Origin: Bacteroidaceae bacterium
Lineage (GTDB): Bacteria > Bacteroidota > Bacteroidia > Bacteroidales > Bacteroidaceae
Assembly (NCBI GenBank): GCA_017615835.1
Contig: JAFZZI010000010.1
Span: 1-45,574 of the forward strand
Direction of reading: 5' to 3'
Length of the DNA stretch: 45,574 bases
Shown: positions 24,857-32,802 of the stretch, piece after piece
Numbering within the stretch: the first letter of the stretch is position 1
How the letters are laid out: every line of letters starts with the position of its first letter
The notes under the pieces: generated by a model
Told to the model about the DNA's origin: nothing
Databases searched by the model: none
The model's input: only the letters and a program-made list of their open reading frames with translations
Program-made: the position numbers and the translations under genes

Positions 24857-25357
24857 TCAGTAGCTTGCAACAGTTTCGGAATGATAGAATTCGTAAATTC
24901 GTTTCACATTGTCCCTGTGCTTGACAGAAACAGGAATTGATATTTGTTCGGGCTTGTATATCCTTAAATACAGGTTGTTGCTGTCATTGTTGAAATGGAC
25001 GATATGTTTGGGGTTTACAAAATATGAACGATGGCATTGTATGAGGTGCGGACGGCACATTTCCACTGTCTTTTTCAGTGTCAGCCGAAAAAACTGATGC
25101 TCAACGAATCCTGATTTGCCGATATAGAAAATATCAACGTAGTTTGTATCAGCAGCAACGCAAATCAGATTGTGGGGTAAGACAGTGAACAGAGTGTTGT
25201 TCCTGTTGTCCGACAGAACGATTTCGTCTGCCTCTGCACTATCGTTGTTTTCTGTTTCTTTCGAGCGTCCGATAAAAAACCTGAAGGTATTTGAGAGTGA
25301 GTTGATAATAACGCGTAACTTGTTGTTGTGTTTGCAGATACCTGATAGTCCTTTCAT
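24857..25357 (-). CDS. Small soluble LytTR-domain DNA-binding protein
   Basis: This 166-residue protein (from ATG 25357; an upstream TTG at 25369 is possible) has a LytTR domain at about 60-160. It includes HNLICVAADTNYVDIFYIG, LIQCHRSYFVNPKHIVHF and ISIPVSVKHRD. The N-terminal 55 residues contain no receiver domain or clear membrane helices. The same HRSYxVNP core occurs in the larger membrane LytTR protein at 5701-6612, so the window has two regulators of this family. The gene follows tRNA-Tyr on the same strand by 74 bases and ends before a terminator. Targets are unknown. Confidence 0.8.
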   Translation of the reverse strand: MKGLSGICKHNNKLRVIINSLSNTFRFFIGRSKETENNDSAEADEIVLSDNRNNTLFTVLPHNLICVAADTNYVDIFYIGKSGFVEHQFFRLTLKKTVEMCRPHLIQCHRSYFVNPKHIVHFNNDSNNLYLRIYKPEQISIPVSVKHRDNVKRIYEFYHSETVASY

Positions 25358-25431
25358 TTCATAAAACAAGAGCTACGGAGAAAACGATGGCAATGTTTTT
25401 CACCTAAACGTGAACATAATGTGTGACATAG

Positions 25432-25514
25432 TGGGTGAAGATGGATTCGAACCACCGAAGTCGAGAGACAGCAGATTTACAGTCTGCCCCATTTGGCCAC
25501 TCTGGAATTCACCC
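25432..25514 (-). tRNA. tRNA-Tyr: tRNA-Tyr (GTA)
   Basis: The 83-base minus-strand sequence folds as a class II tRNA. Acceptor arms GGGTGAA (25514-25508) and TTCACCC (25439-25433) pair perfectly, with A73 at 25432. The anticodon GTA is at 25480-25478 in a CTGTAAA loop, and the T arm is GGTTCGAATCC. A long variable arm is present, as expected for bacterial tRNA-Tyr. The CCA end is not encoded. The 5' end lies only 16 bases after the stop of the TPR gene on the same strand. Confidence 0.96.
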
Positions 25515-25530
25515 TATTGGGAAACGGTCC

Positions 25531-26268
25531 TTACTTGGATGTAAGCCGTGTGATGTAGGCGTCAATATTGGAGGCCTCTCGTGATGCCGGATAATCAGAT
25601 TTGATACTGTTGTACAGTTTCAAGGCCTGGGACGGCTGCTCCATGGCCTCATAGATGAGACCCGCATTGAAAAGGTATAAAGGCGAAAGCAGATCATTGT
25701 CCGCTTTCTTTGCAGCTTTCTGGAATGTTGAGGCAGCAAGCTGAAGCTGGTCCGTAGAGGCATAGCAGTCTGCCAGGGCACTGAGAACTGCAGGAGCTAT
25801 CATCTGATCTTTGCCTTTGTACTTTGAAAGATACTTGATGGCGAGTTCGCAACTGTCAAGTTGTGCCAGACACAAGCCGGCATAGGCTCCAGCCAGTTTC
25901 CCGGCTTTGGTGTTCCTGTAGTTTGCGGCAATTTCCTCAAATCCGAGGAAACTGCTTCCGTCACCCTCAAGTGCCTTCTGATACTGCCCGTCCATGAAAT
26001 AGTTCTCACCTGGGAAAAGGTATTCGGAAACCCTAAGCTCGCGCGGCTCAACGACCTTTGTCTTGTAAAGAGAGATGCCGACGGCTGCAACTATGATAGC
26101 GCAGACAACTGCGATGATTGCTGTCTTGTTCTTTTCAATGAATTCTTCCCAACGGTTTAAGGTTTCTTCCATAGTGACTCCATTCTGCTGAACCTGTGCG
26201 GCAGGAGCCTTCTTGGTCTGTACTGCAGAAGCCTTCTTGGCTGTTGAGCTGCTCTTCTTCTGTGCCAT
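25531..26268 (-). CDS. Membrane-anchored TPR protein (YfgM-like)
   Basis: The 245-residue protein is read from ATG 26268 (MAQKKSSSTAKKAS). A longer frame to 26310 starts at a non-ATG codon in the intergenic region. The N-terminal 45 residues are Lys/Ala/Gln-rich. A single membrane helix (AIIAVVCAIIVAAVGISLY) follows at about residue 54-72. Degenerate tetratricopeptide repeats fill the rest (LSALADCYASTDQLQLAASTF, LFNAGLIYEAMEQPSQALKLY). The layout matches YfgM/TPR_21-type proteins, which act around membrane protein export in E. coli; that role here is only an analogy. It is divergent from recF and may be co-transcribed with tRNA-Tyr. Confidence 0.82.
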   Translation of the reverse strand: MAQKKSSSTAKKASAVQTKKAPAAQVQQNGVTMEETLNRWEEFIEKNKTAIIAVVCAIIVAAVGISLYKTKVVEPRELRVSEYLFPGENYFMDGQYQKALEGDGSSFLGFEEIAANYRNTKAGKLAGAYAGLCLAQLDSCELAIKYLSKYKGKDQMIAPAVLSALADCYASTDQLQLAASTFQKAAKKADNDLLSPLYLFNAGLIYEAMEQPSQALKLYNSIKSDYPASREASNIDAYITRLTSK

Positions 26269-26307
26269 ATCTGACAAATGCTGTTGTTTGATTTCTTTAA
26301 GCGGTTG

Positions 26308-26315
26308 CAAAATTA
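26308..26315 (-). promoter_or_regulatory. Likely -7 box of the TPR gene
   Basis: On the minus strand TAATTTTG matches TAnnTTTG, 39 bases before ATG 26268. Confidence 0.4.
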
Positions 26316-26378
26316 CTCTTTTTTTGACTTAACGGTAATAATTTATGTAAAAATTCGGTCTAAATCAGAAAAGAGAAT

Positions 26379-26386
26379 TATCTTCG
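26379..26386 (+). promoter_or_regulatory. Possible -7 box of recF
   Basis: TATCTTCG is a one-base variant of TAnnTTTG, 20 bases before the GTG start. Similar TTCG variants precede uvrA and the large LytTR gene. Confidence 0.25.
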
Positions 26387-26406
26387 CTTTAAAAACCGAC
26401 AGCCCC

Positions 26407-27501
26407 GTGTATCTAAGTCGTCTTTTTCTGATGAACTACAGAAATGTAGAACAGGCGGACTTGCTGCTTTCTCCAAAGATAAACTGCTTTGTCGGCAGCA
26501 ACGGCATGGGGAAAACCAATATTCTGGATGCAATACACTATCTGTCGTTCTGCAAAAGTTCAGTCAACCCCGTTGATTCACAAATAGTACGTCATGGTGC
26601 TGACTGTATGTTTCTGCAAGGCAGCTATGTCTTTGACATGGATATGAATGTGGACATAAGCTGCACTCTGAAAACCGGGTCAAGGAAGTTGTTCCGCCGG
26701 AACGGCAAGGATTACAGGCGCTTTTCAGACCACATCGGTCTGATTCCGCTAGTCATGATATCTCCTGATGACGGAGGTCTGATATCTGAAGGCAGTGAAG
26801 GGCGCAGGCGTTTCATGGATGTTGTCATCTCGCAGTATGACCATGAGTACCTTGGACATCTCATTGATTACAACAAGGCGCTTGTACAGCGTAACACCCT
26901 GTTGAAACTGGAAACTGAACCTGACGCTGATCAGTTTGTGATGTGGGAATCCATGATGGACAGATGTGCCCGGACAATACATGACAGGAGACGTGCATTT
27001 GTTGGCAACCTTATACCTGTGTTTCAGAGAATCTATTCCCAGATAGGTTCTGAAAACGAAAAGGTAGGACTTGACTACCGTTCACACTTGGAACGCGGCC
27101 CTCTGGCAGGCCAGCTTGCATCATGGCGCACAAAGGAACGTGCGGTCGGCTATACTCTTCATGGGATACACAAAGACGACCTTGAAATGACCCTTGACGG
27201 ATATCCCATAAAAAGGGAGGGCTCTCAGGGGCAGAACAAGAGCTACCTGATAGCGTTGAAACTTGCACAGTACCTCTGCCTTACTGAAGCATGCTCCGGC
27301 CGGAGACCCCTTCTTTTGCTGGATGACTTGTTTGACAAGCTGGATTCATCAAGAGTAGGACGAATACTTAAGATGGTATCCGGTGATGACTTCGGCCAGA
27401 TTTTCATCACCGACGTTGACCGTAACCACTTGGATTCGATAATAGGGATGCTGGAGAGAGACTTCAGAATATATACAATTGAAAACGGCGAAATAAGATG
27501 A
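26407..27501 (+). CDS. recF: DNA replication and repair protein RecF
   Basis: RecF binds gapped DNA with RecO and RecR and helps load RecA at single-strand gaps. Reading from GTG 26407 gives 364 residues, the usual RecF length, starting MYLSRLFLMNYRNV. The frame is open further upstream but lacks homology there. Walker A GSNGMGKT is at 30-37, the ABC-like signature is in EGSQGQNKSYLIALKLAQ, and Walker B is LLLLDDLFDKLD. The stop overlaps the start of the DUF721 gene by four bases (ATGA). The pairing recF-DUF721 is common near replication genes in bacteria. dnaA and dnaN are not in the window. Confidence 0.95.
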   Translation: MYLSRLFLMNYRNVEQADLLLSPKINCFVGSNGMGKTNILDAIHYLSFCKSSVNPVDSQIVRHGADCMFLQGSYVFDMDMNVDISCTLKTGSRKLFRRNGKDYRRFSDHIGLIPLVMISPDDGGLISEGSEGRRRFMDVVISQYDHEYLGHLIDYNKALVQRNTLLKLETEPDADQFVMWESMMDRCARTIHDRRRAFVGNLIPVFQRIYSQIGSENEKVGLDYRSHLERGPLAGQLASWRTKERAVGYTLHGIHKDDLEMTLDGYPIKREGSQGQNKSYLIALKLAQYLCLTEACSGRRPLLLLDDLFDKLDSSRVGRILKMVSGDDFGQIFITDVDRNHLDSIIGMLERDFRIYTIENGEIR

Positions 27502-27788
27502 GGCGTACAGACAGCGAGACCGTTCAGGATGTGGTGTACCGGTTCCTGCGTGACCAGGGACTTGAGATGCCTCTGAACGAGTATAGGCTGATTCAGGCCT
27601 GGAACGCTGTAATGGATAAATCCATATCCCTGCACACAAAAGAGTTGAGGATATATAACCAGGTGCTGTTTGTTACCGTAACATCGGCAGTTGTAAAAAA
27701 TGAGATTATGATGCGACGTTCCGTTCTGGTCAAGACCTTGAACGATCACGTGGGAGCACAGGTAATCCGTGACATTATGGTGCGCTGA
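27498..27788 (+). CDS. DUF721 (DciA-like) protein
   Basis: This 96-residue protein has the DUF721 core: a helical start (VQDVVYRFLRDQGLEMPLNEYRL), the motif QAWNAVMDKSISLHTKEL, and a strand-rich LRIYNQVLFVTVTSAVVKNEIMMRR. DUF721 includes DciA, the ancestral loader or operator of the replicative helicase DnaB, which fits its place directly after recF. The start overlaps the recF stop, so translation is probably coupled. It ends 24 bases before the convergent protease gene. Confidence 0.88.
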   Translation: MRRTDSETVQDVVYRFLRDQGLEMPLNEYRLIQAWNAVMDKSISLHTKELRIYNQVLFVTVTSAVVKNEIMMRRSVLVKTLNDHVGAQVIRDIMVR

Positions 27789-27812
27789 AGAGAACTTGCA
27801 GTAACTGTGCAA

Positions 27813-29423
27813 TCACTTTTCTGAGAGGATGTCTATAGCTTTCTTGACCGTTACGTCGAAGGTGTTGATGTAAGCCATGTAATCTTCCATGTCCATCGCA
27901 TCGTAAATGATGCCGGAATAGAGGAGTCTCTTCAATTGTTCCATAGCCTCGGAAGGAACCGGCCCGGTCCGTCTGATACCATTCTCTGCAGCATATCTGA
28001 TGAAAGAGTCGAACACTTTTCCCTTTTCGAGATATGCAGTCACATCCTTCCAGCCCTTGAAGCCGGACAATTCCTTGCGGTGTGAGTCGACATATTTCAG
28101 GGAATATTTGTTCGGCAGACTTTTGCGCACTATCGAAGTGTAATATTCGTTGTAGGCTATTGTATCTTGCGGAACGAAAACATCGGGCATGATGCCTCCT
28201 CCACCATATACTTTCTTGCCGGATTTTGTCGTGAAAACCTGTTCCTCATCCAGCTTGACACTGTCGGCTGAGAAAAACTCACCCCTTTCCCATCTCTTGA
28301 CAATGTCCATTGCATAGTCTTCGTCATCCTTGCCGTACGGCTTCTGAATACATCTGCCCGATGGGGTGTAGTAGCGGGCTATTGTAAGACGGATGCTGGA
28401 GCCGTCGTTGAAATCGATTGGCTGCTGGACAAGTCCTTTGCCGAAAGAACGGCGTCCCACAATCGTGCCGCGGTCATTGTCCTGTATGGCTCCTGTGAAT
28501 ATTTCGCTTGCCGAGGCACTGATTTCGTCAATCAGTACGACGAGAGGTATGTTTTGGAAACGGCCTCGCCCATTGGCATATTCTGCCTCGTAGCTGCTGT
28601 GAAGTCCCTGAGTATAGACAATCATCTGTCCTTTAGGCAGAAATTCATTAACAGTCTGGATAGCTGTACCGAGATACCCTCCGGTGTTCCCGCGAAGGTC
28701 AACAATGATTTTGCGGCATCCCTCCGACATAAGTTTGGCCATTCCGGTCATCATCTCAGAGTATGTGGTCTCGCCAAACTTGTTCAGTACGATGTAACCA
28801 ATCTGGTCAGTAATCATGTATGCTGCGTCAACGCTCTTGACGGGAATTGGGCCACGCTCAATGGTGAAATCTATAATACCGGCATCTCCAGGGCGCGAAA
28901 CGCCTATTTTGACTTCGGTGCCTTCCGGTCCTTTCAGGTTCTTGACAATTTCATTGCTTGAAATACCTTTGCCTGCAAACAGAGAGTCATCAATATACAC
29001 TATCCTGTCTCCTGCCAGGACTCCTACCTTCTCAGAGGGACCGCCGTGTATGACATTGTTCACGTGTATGGTATCGTCCTGCATGGAAAACTGTATGCCT
29101 ATTCCCGAGAAGCTGCCGTGAAGTTCATCGTTGCTCTCCTTGGTCTCTTCGGCGGGATAGTATGCAGAGTGGGGATCAAGCTTGTTCAGTATTACAGGCA
29201 GGGCTGCTTCAATCAGAGTGTCAACATTGACAGAGTCTACATACAGTTGATTGATGGCTGAAATAAGAGTGTTTATCTTATTGTTCCTGCCGTTGTTCGA
29301 ACGTATGGCGTATTCAAGCTTGAAGGCCTGCTTTTTCCATTGGTCTGACATTATTTTACTGCCCAGGGCGAAACCAAGGATGAGCACTGCCGCCAACAAA
29401 AGAATATAATGGAGTCTTTTCAT
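27813..29423 (-). CDS. S41-family C-terminal processing peptidase
   Basis: This 536-residue protease is anchored by an N-terminal hydrophobic segment (6-22) and faces the periplasm. A PDZ domain spans about 104-185 (FSGIGIQFS, GDRIVYIDD). The S41 catalytic domain follows, with the Ser-Lys dyad at S304 (ISASASEIF) and K329 (SFGKGLVQQP), spaced 25 residues as in Prc/CtpA. The C-terminal 180 residues form an extra helical region usual in Bacteroidota. Such enzymes cleave proteins from their C-termini. The start overlaps the dCMP deaminase stop by four bases (ATGA), placing it third in the leftward operon. Confidence 0.93.
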   Translation of the reverse strand: MKRLHYILLLAAVLILGFALGSKIMSDQWKKQAFKLEYAIRSNNGRNNKINTLISAINQLYVDSVNVDTLIEAALPVILNKLDPHSAYYPAEETKESNDELHGSFSGIGIQFSMQDDTIHVNNVIHGGPSEKVGVLAGDRIVYIDDSLFAGKGISSNEIVKNLKGPEGTEVKIGVSRPGDAGIIDFTIERGPIPVKSVDAAYMITDQIGYIVLNKFGETTYSEMMTGMAKLMSEGCRKIIVDLRGNTGGYLGTAIQTVNEFLPKGQMIVYTQGLHSSYEAEYANGRGRFQNIPLVVLIDEISASASEIFTGAIQDNDRGTIVGRRSFGKGLVQQPIDFNDGSSIRLTIARYYTPSGRCIQKPYGKDDEDYAMDIVKRWERGEFFSADSVKLDEEQVFTTKSGKKVYGGGGIMPDVFVPQDTIAYNEYYTSIVRKSLPNKYSLKYVDSHRKELSGFKGWKDVTAYLEKGKVFDSFIRYAAENGIRRTGPVPSEAMEQLKRLLYSGIIYDAMDMEDYMAYINTFDVTVKKAIDILSEK

Positions 29424-29851
29424 TTTTCAGTAGGGTCAAGATACAGTAATTCAATTCCAGCCCGTTCAAGAAGGTCCACACCATCTGTCAGACGGTACTT
29501 TTCCGAATATACGACGCGCTTTATTCCTGCCTGTATTATTAATTTGGCGCATTCAATGCAAGGAGCTGCCGTACAGTACATGGTGGCACCTTCACTGCTG
29601 TTGCCAGATCTGGCGAGCTTTGTAATAGCATTTGCTTCGGCGTGAAGTACATATGGCTTGGAGTTGTTGTTTTCGTCCTCGCAGACATTCTCGAAACCTG
29701 TGGGAGTCCCGTTGTATCCGTCCGAGATAATCATCTTGTCCTTTACTACCAGAGCACCGACTTTTCTGCGCTCGCAGTAAGAGTTTTCGGCCCATATACG
29801 CGCCATCCGGGCATATCTCATATCCAGACTGAGCTGTTTTTCCTTATTCAT
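29420..29851 (-). CDS. Deoxycytidylate (dCMP) deaminase
   Basis: This 143-residue zinc enzyme (from ATG 29851) converts dCMP to dUMP, supplying dTMP synthesis. Zinc ligands are H70 in HAEANA and C98/C101 in APCIECAK; E72 is the catalytic Glu. The family loop DGYNGTPTGFENVCED is present at about 44-60. A start at 29881 would overlap the crp/fnr gene by 29 bases. The chosen ATG lies one base after that stop (TGA-T-ATG), which is more likely. The stop overlaps the protease start. Confidence 0.92.
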   Translation of the reverse strand: MNKEKQLSLDMRYARMARIWAENSYCERRKVGALVVKDKMIISDGYNGTPTGFENVCEDENNNSKPYVLHAEANAITKLARSGNSSEGATMYCTAAPCIECAKLIIQAGIKRVVYSEKYRLTDGVDLLERAGIELLYLDPTEK

Positions 29852-29852
29852 A

Positions 29853-30530
29853 TCACTTAGCGGTTTTTTGTAAGTTTTCAAGAGCCAGGATAGTAAATCC
29901 TCCGCGTTTGAGTACTATCTTGCCTTCATGAGCCATGCTGTTCAACAATTTTGATACGCTGAGCCTCGTCTCACCAAGAATTCTGGAGAGGTCTTCCATT
30001 CTTACGCGAATTTCTTTCGGGCCGGAAGGAATGTCAGAGAAACTACAGACTATAGTTGCGAGGCGCTCTTCCATGCTGGTTTCGCGCTTGTCCCATATCT
30101 GGTTTTCAAGGTTCTGGATTCTGCCGCTGAGTATGTTCATCAAGTTCATCCTGCAAATCTCGTACTTATACAGTTCGGAGTAGAGATACTGCTTGTCAAT
30201 GATGAGGAGGCTGGAGTTCTCTTTTGCCGTGTACTGTCTGGTGAAAGCCGGCTGGATTCCGAAAAGAGAATGCGGCTCAATCAGAAAGGGAGTGTCTATG
30301 GTTTCTGAAAACGTGAGAGTTCCGTTCTGGGTAGTGCGGCTGGACAAGACGGAACCGTTCAGTATGAAGACGAATTTACTGCATGGCATACCGGCTTTTA
30401 TGAAAGTCTGCCCTTTGATAATGGTGCGGAACTCAAAACGCACCTTCTCAAGGACCTCTTCAAATTCCGTCTTGGAAAGCCCTTGAAACAGCGGTAACCC
30501 CAACAGGGTGTCATATATGGTGTAATCCAT
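29853..30530 (-). CDS. Crp/Fnr-family transcriptional regulator
   Basis: This 225-residue protein is read from ATG 30530; the frame extends to a TTG at 30554, which lies inside the putative -7 box and is less likely. A cyclic-nucleotide-binding-type beta barrel covers about 10-125 (LFQGLSKTEFEEVLEKV, KFVFILNGSV). A winged helix spans about 160-220, with recognition region GETRLSVSKLLNSM. There is no FNR-type N-terminal Cys cluster, so an iron-sulfur oxygen sensor is unlikely. The ligand is unknown. It heads the operon with dCMP deaminase and the S41 protease. Confidence 0.88.
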   Translation of the reverse strand: MDYTIYDTLLGLPLFQGLSKTEFEEVLEKVRFEFRTIIKGQTFIKAGMPCSKFVFILNGSVLSSRTTQNGTLTFSETIDTPFLIEPHSLFGIQPAFTRQYTAKENSSLLIIDKQYLYSELYKYEICRMNLMNILSGRIQNLENQIWDKRETSMEERLATIVCSFSDIPSGPKEIRVRMEDLSRILGETRLSVSKLLNSMAHEGKIVLKRGGFTILALENLQKTAK

Positions 30531-30551
30531 TGACAAATCGGTTCTAATGCG

Positions 30552-30559
30552 CAAAAATA
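30552..30559 (-). promoter_or_regulatory. Likely -7 box of the crp/fnr operon
   Basis: On the minus strand TATTTTTG matches TAnnTTTG, 21 bases before ATG 30530. A lone TGTGA half-site lies about 18-21 bases upstream. Confidence 0.4.
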
Positions 30560-30673
30560 CTGAATACTGTCTGAAATCACATTTGCTCGGTGTTAAAAAA
30601 TACTATTTTGGCGATATCGTATCTCAATGCAAGAAAAACAGTCCTCTGAGTGGATAATGTAAAAAAAAGGTGC

Positions 30674-30681
30674 TAACTTTG
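30674..30681 (+). promoter_or_regulatory. Likely -7 box of the NfeD-flotillin operon
   Basis: TAACTTTG matches TAnnTTTG, 39 bases before ATG 30721. Confidence 0.45.
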
Positions 30682-30720
30682 GAGAGAACATTATTATTTA
30701 AACATTAAACCATAACAGCT

Positions 30721-31296
30721 ATGAGTTCGTTTCTTTCAACACTTGACACACCGCTGAGAATATTCTGGATTATCGCCATTGCAGCCAGTGTAGTGTTTGT
30801 CGTACAGACAATCATGACATTCATTGGCTTCGGAGGCGATGCCGACTTTGACGAAATATCAACTGCCGAGACGGTTGACGATGCCGGCTTCTCAGGTCTG
30901 TTTTCATTCAGAAATCTCATCAATTTCCTTCTCGGATACGGCTGGACCGGTGTCATACTATATGATGACATAACAAAACCTTTCTGGCTTTATGCCATTA
31001 GTTTTGGAGTCGGCGTCCTGTTTGTGGCCGCCTTTGTATTCATGTTCAGAAAAATGATGAAACTGTCGCATGACGGCTCTTTCCGTATATCTGAGGCTGT
31101 GGGAATTACAGCCGATGTTTATCTGCGAATTCCCGCGTCAAACGGAGGAAGGGGAAAGGTGCAGTTCAGTGTCAAGGGATCCGTACATGAGCTGGATGCC
31201 GTGACCGACGAATCCGAGGAGATTCCCACGGGTGCCAAGGCCAAGATAGTTGATACTTTGGGCGATGACGTGGTAAAAGTCGTTAGAATCAACTGA
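30721..31296 (+). CDS. NfeD-like membrane protein with OB fold
   Basis: This 191-residue protein has three membrane helices (about 13-38, 63-81 and 87-109) and a C-terminal OB-fold domain (about 116-190: GKVQFSVKGSVHELDAV, PTGAKAKIVD). That is the layout of YuaF/NfeD-type partners of flotillins. It is followed 48 bases later by a flotillin gene, as in Bacillus yuaF-yuaG. NfeD proteins are thought to help organise or anchor flotillin assemblies in the membrane. Confidence 0.85.
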   Translation: MSSFLSTLDTPLRIFWIIAIAASVVFVVQTIMTFIGFGGDADFDEISTAETVDDAGFSGLFSFRNLINFLLGYGWTGVILYDDITKPFWLYAISFGVGVLFVAAFVFMFRKMMKLSHDGSFRISEAVGITADVYLRIPASNGGRGKVQFSVKGSVHELDAVTDESEEIPTGAKAKIVDTLGDDVVKVVRIN

Positions 31297-31344
31297 AAAT
31301 ATAAGGAGGTCTGAATCACATATTAATAAAACCTAAGATACAAA

Positions 31345-32718
31345 ATGGACATTTCACTTATCATCATTATTGCAGTAGCACTGCTGTTCGTACTGTTTGT
31401 AACAATCATACGGCGCTACAGACGCTGTCCGTCAGACAAGATTCTGGTAGTGTACGGAAAGACCGGCGGCGGTTCCGCCAAGTGTATTCATGGAGGCGGT
31501 AAGTTCGTGTGGCCTGTAATTCAGGACTATGCATACCTTAGTCTGACTCCTATTTCGATAGATGCAAATCTTACGAATGCCCTTTCGCGCCAGAATATCC
31601 GCGTTGACGTTCCATGCCGCTTTACTGTTGGTATCTCGACCGATTCCGATAGCATGAACAATGCAGCTGAGCGTCTTCTCGGTCTCTCTGCCGATGAAAT
31701 CCAGGAACTTGCACGCGATATTCTTTTCGGTCAGCTTCGTCTGGTCATAGCAACCATGTCTATAGAGGAGATAAATTCTGACCGTGATACTTTCCTCGAG
31801 AAGATAGCAAAAAATGTTGAGGTAGAACTCAAGAAGATCGGACTTCGTCTCATCAATGTGAATGTCACCGATATCAAGGATGAGTCAGGTTATATCCAGG
31901 CTCTGGGTAAGGAGGCAGCAGCAAAGGCTATCAACGAGGCTAAGGTAAGTGTTGCCGAGCAGGACAGAAATGGTGAGATAGGTAAGGCAGAGGCTGTAAA
32001 AGAAACCCGAATCAGGACATCGCAGGCGAACGCCGTTGCCGTACAGGGTGAGAACAACGCAAAGGTTGAGATTGCTAATTCAGACGCTTTCCGTCGCGAG
32101 AAGGAAGCTGAAGCCAACCGTCTTGCAGTTACTGCAGAGAAAGTACAACAGGCTAAGGCTCTGCAGGATGCCTACATCGCAGAACGTGATGCTGAGCTTG
32201 CCCGCGCCGAACGTGAGCGTTCAACCCAGCAGGCCAATATTCTGGTAAGCCAGGAGGTTGACAAGCAGCGTGTTATCATCGCCGCAGAGGCCGAGGCCGA
32301 GCAGAAACGAATCAATGCCAAGGGTGAGGCTGATGCCATCTTTGCAAAGATGGAAGCTGAAGCAAAGGGCTATTTTGAGATACTAACTAAGCAGGCTGCA
32401 GGTTATGACAAGGTGGTTCAGGCTGCCGGAGGCGATGCATCAAAAGCTTTCATGCTCCTTATGTCAGAAAAGATGCCGGAGTTGGTAAAAACCCAGGTTG
32501 AAGCCATCAAGGGTGTCAATATTGATCACGTAACTGTGTGGGATTCCGGAAACAATGCTGACGGCAAGGGCTCCACGGCTAATTTCCTTAGCGGTTTGAT
32601 GAAATCCGTGCCTCCAATGTCCGATCTGTTCGATCTGGCAGGACTCAAACTCCCCGAGTATCTGGCAAAGAAACAGGAAGGACAGCAGTCTGAGGCAGTT
32701 CCCGCCGATGCTGAATAA
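31345..32718 (+). CDS. Flotillin-family (SPFH) membrane scaffold protein
   Basis: This 457-residue protein has an N-terminal hydrophobic segment (about 4-23) and an SPFH/PHB domain (about 30-190). A long Ala/Glu-rich coiled coil follows (about 190-350; repeated AEA, EREK and RERSTQQ patterns), then a Gly/Ser-containing C-terminal tail. Flotillins oligomerise on membranes and organise microdomains. The preceding NfeD-like gene supports the assignment. A good intrinsic terminator follows at 32736. Confidence 0.93.
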   Translation: MDISLIIIIAVALLFVLFVTIIRRYRRCPSDKILVVYGKTGGGSAKCIHGGGKFVWPVIQDYAYLSLTPISIDANLTNALSRQNIRVDVPCRFTVGISTDSDSMNNAAERLLGLSADEIQELARDILFGQLRLVIATMSIEEINSDRDTFLEKIAKNVEVELKKIGLRLINVNVTDIKDESGYIQALGKEAAAKAINEAKVSVAEQDRNGEIGKAEAVKETRIRTSQANAVAVQGENNAKVEIANSDAFRREKEAEANRLAVTAEKVQQAKALQDAYIAERDAELARAERERSTQQANILVSQEVDKQRVIIAAEAEAEQKRINAKGEADAIFAKMEAEAKGYFEILTKQAAGYDKVVQAAGGDASKAFMLLMSEKMPELVKTQVEAIKGVNIDHVTVWDSGNNADGKGSTANFLSGLMKSVPPMSDLFDLAGLKLPEYLAKKQEGQQSEAVPADAE

Positions 32719-32735
32719 TCCGGTTTGTCCAGTAC

Positions 32736-32770
32736 AAAAACGCTTTCGCTTTCAGCGAGGGCGTTTTTTT
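32736..32770 (+). terminator. Intrinsic terminator of the flotillin operon
   Basis: AAAAACGC (32736-32743) pairs with GCGTTTTT (32761-32768). The stem continues inward through T-G pairs to CGCT/AGCG around a TTC loop. A T-run follows. Confidence 0.8.
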
Positions 32771-32772
32771 TG

Positions 32773-32780
32773 TAAGTTTG
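32773..32780 (+). promoter_or_regulatory. Likely -7 box of the M64 peptidase gene
   Basis: TAAGTTTG matches TAnnTTTG and lies directly after the terminator. TTTC at 32750-32753, in the terminator stem-loop, sits 19 bases upstream. ATG 32803 is 22 bases downstream. Confidence 0.45.
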
Positions 32781-32802
32781 CATAAGTATACTCTGTGTGG
32801 AC

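Noticed and set aside
26278-26406. Longer N-terminus for recF
   Set aside because: The extra 43 residues overlap the promoter region and lack RecF similarity; GTG 26407 gives the normal start and length.
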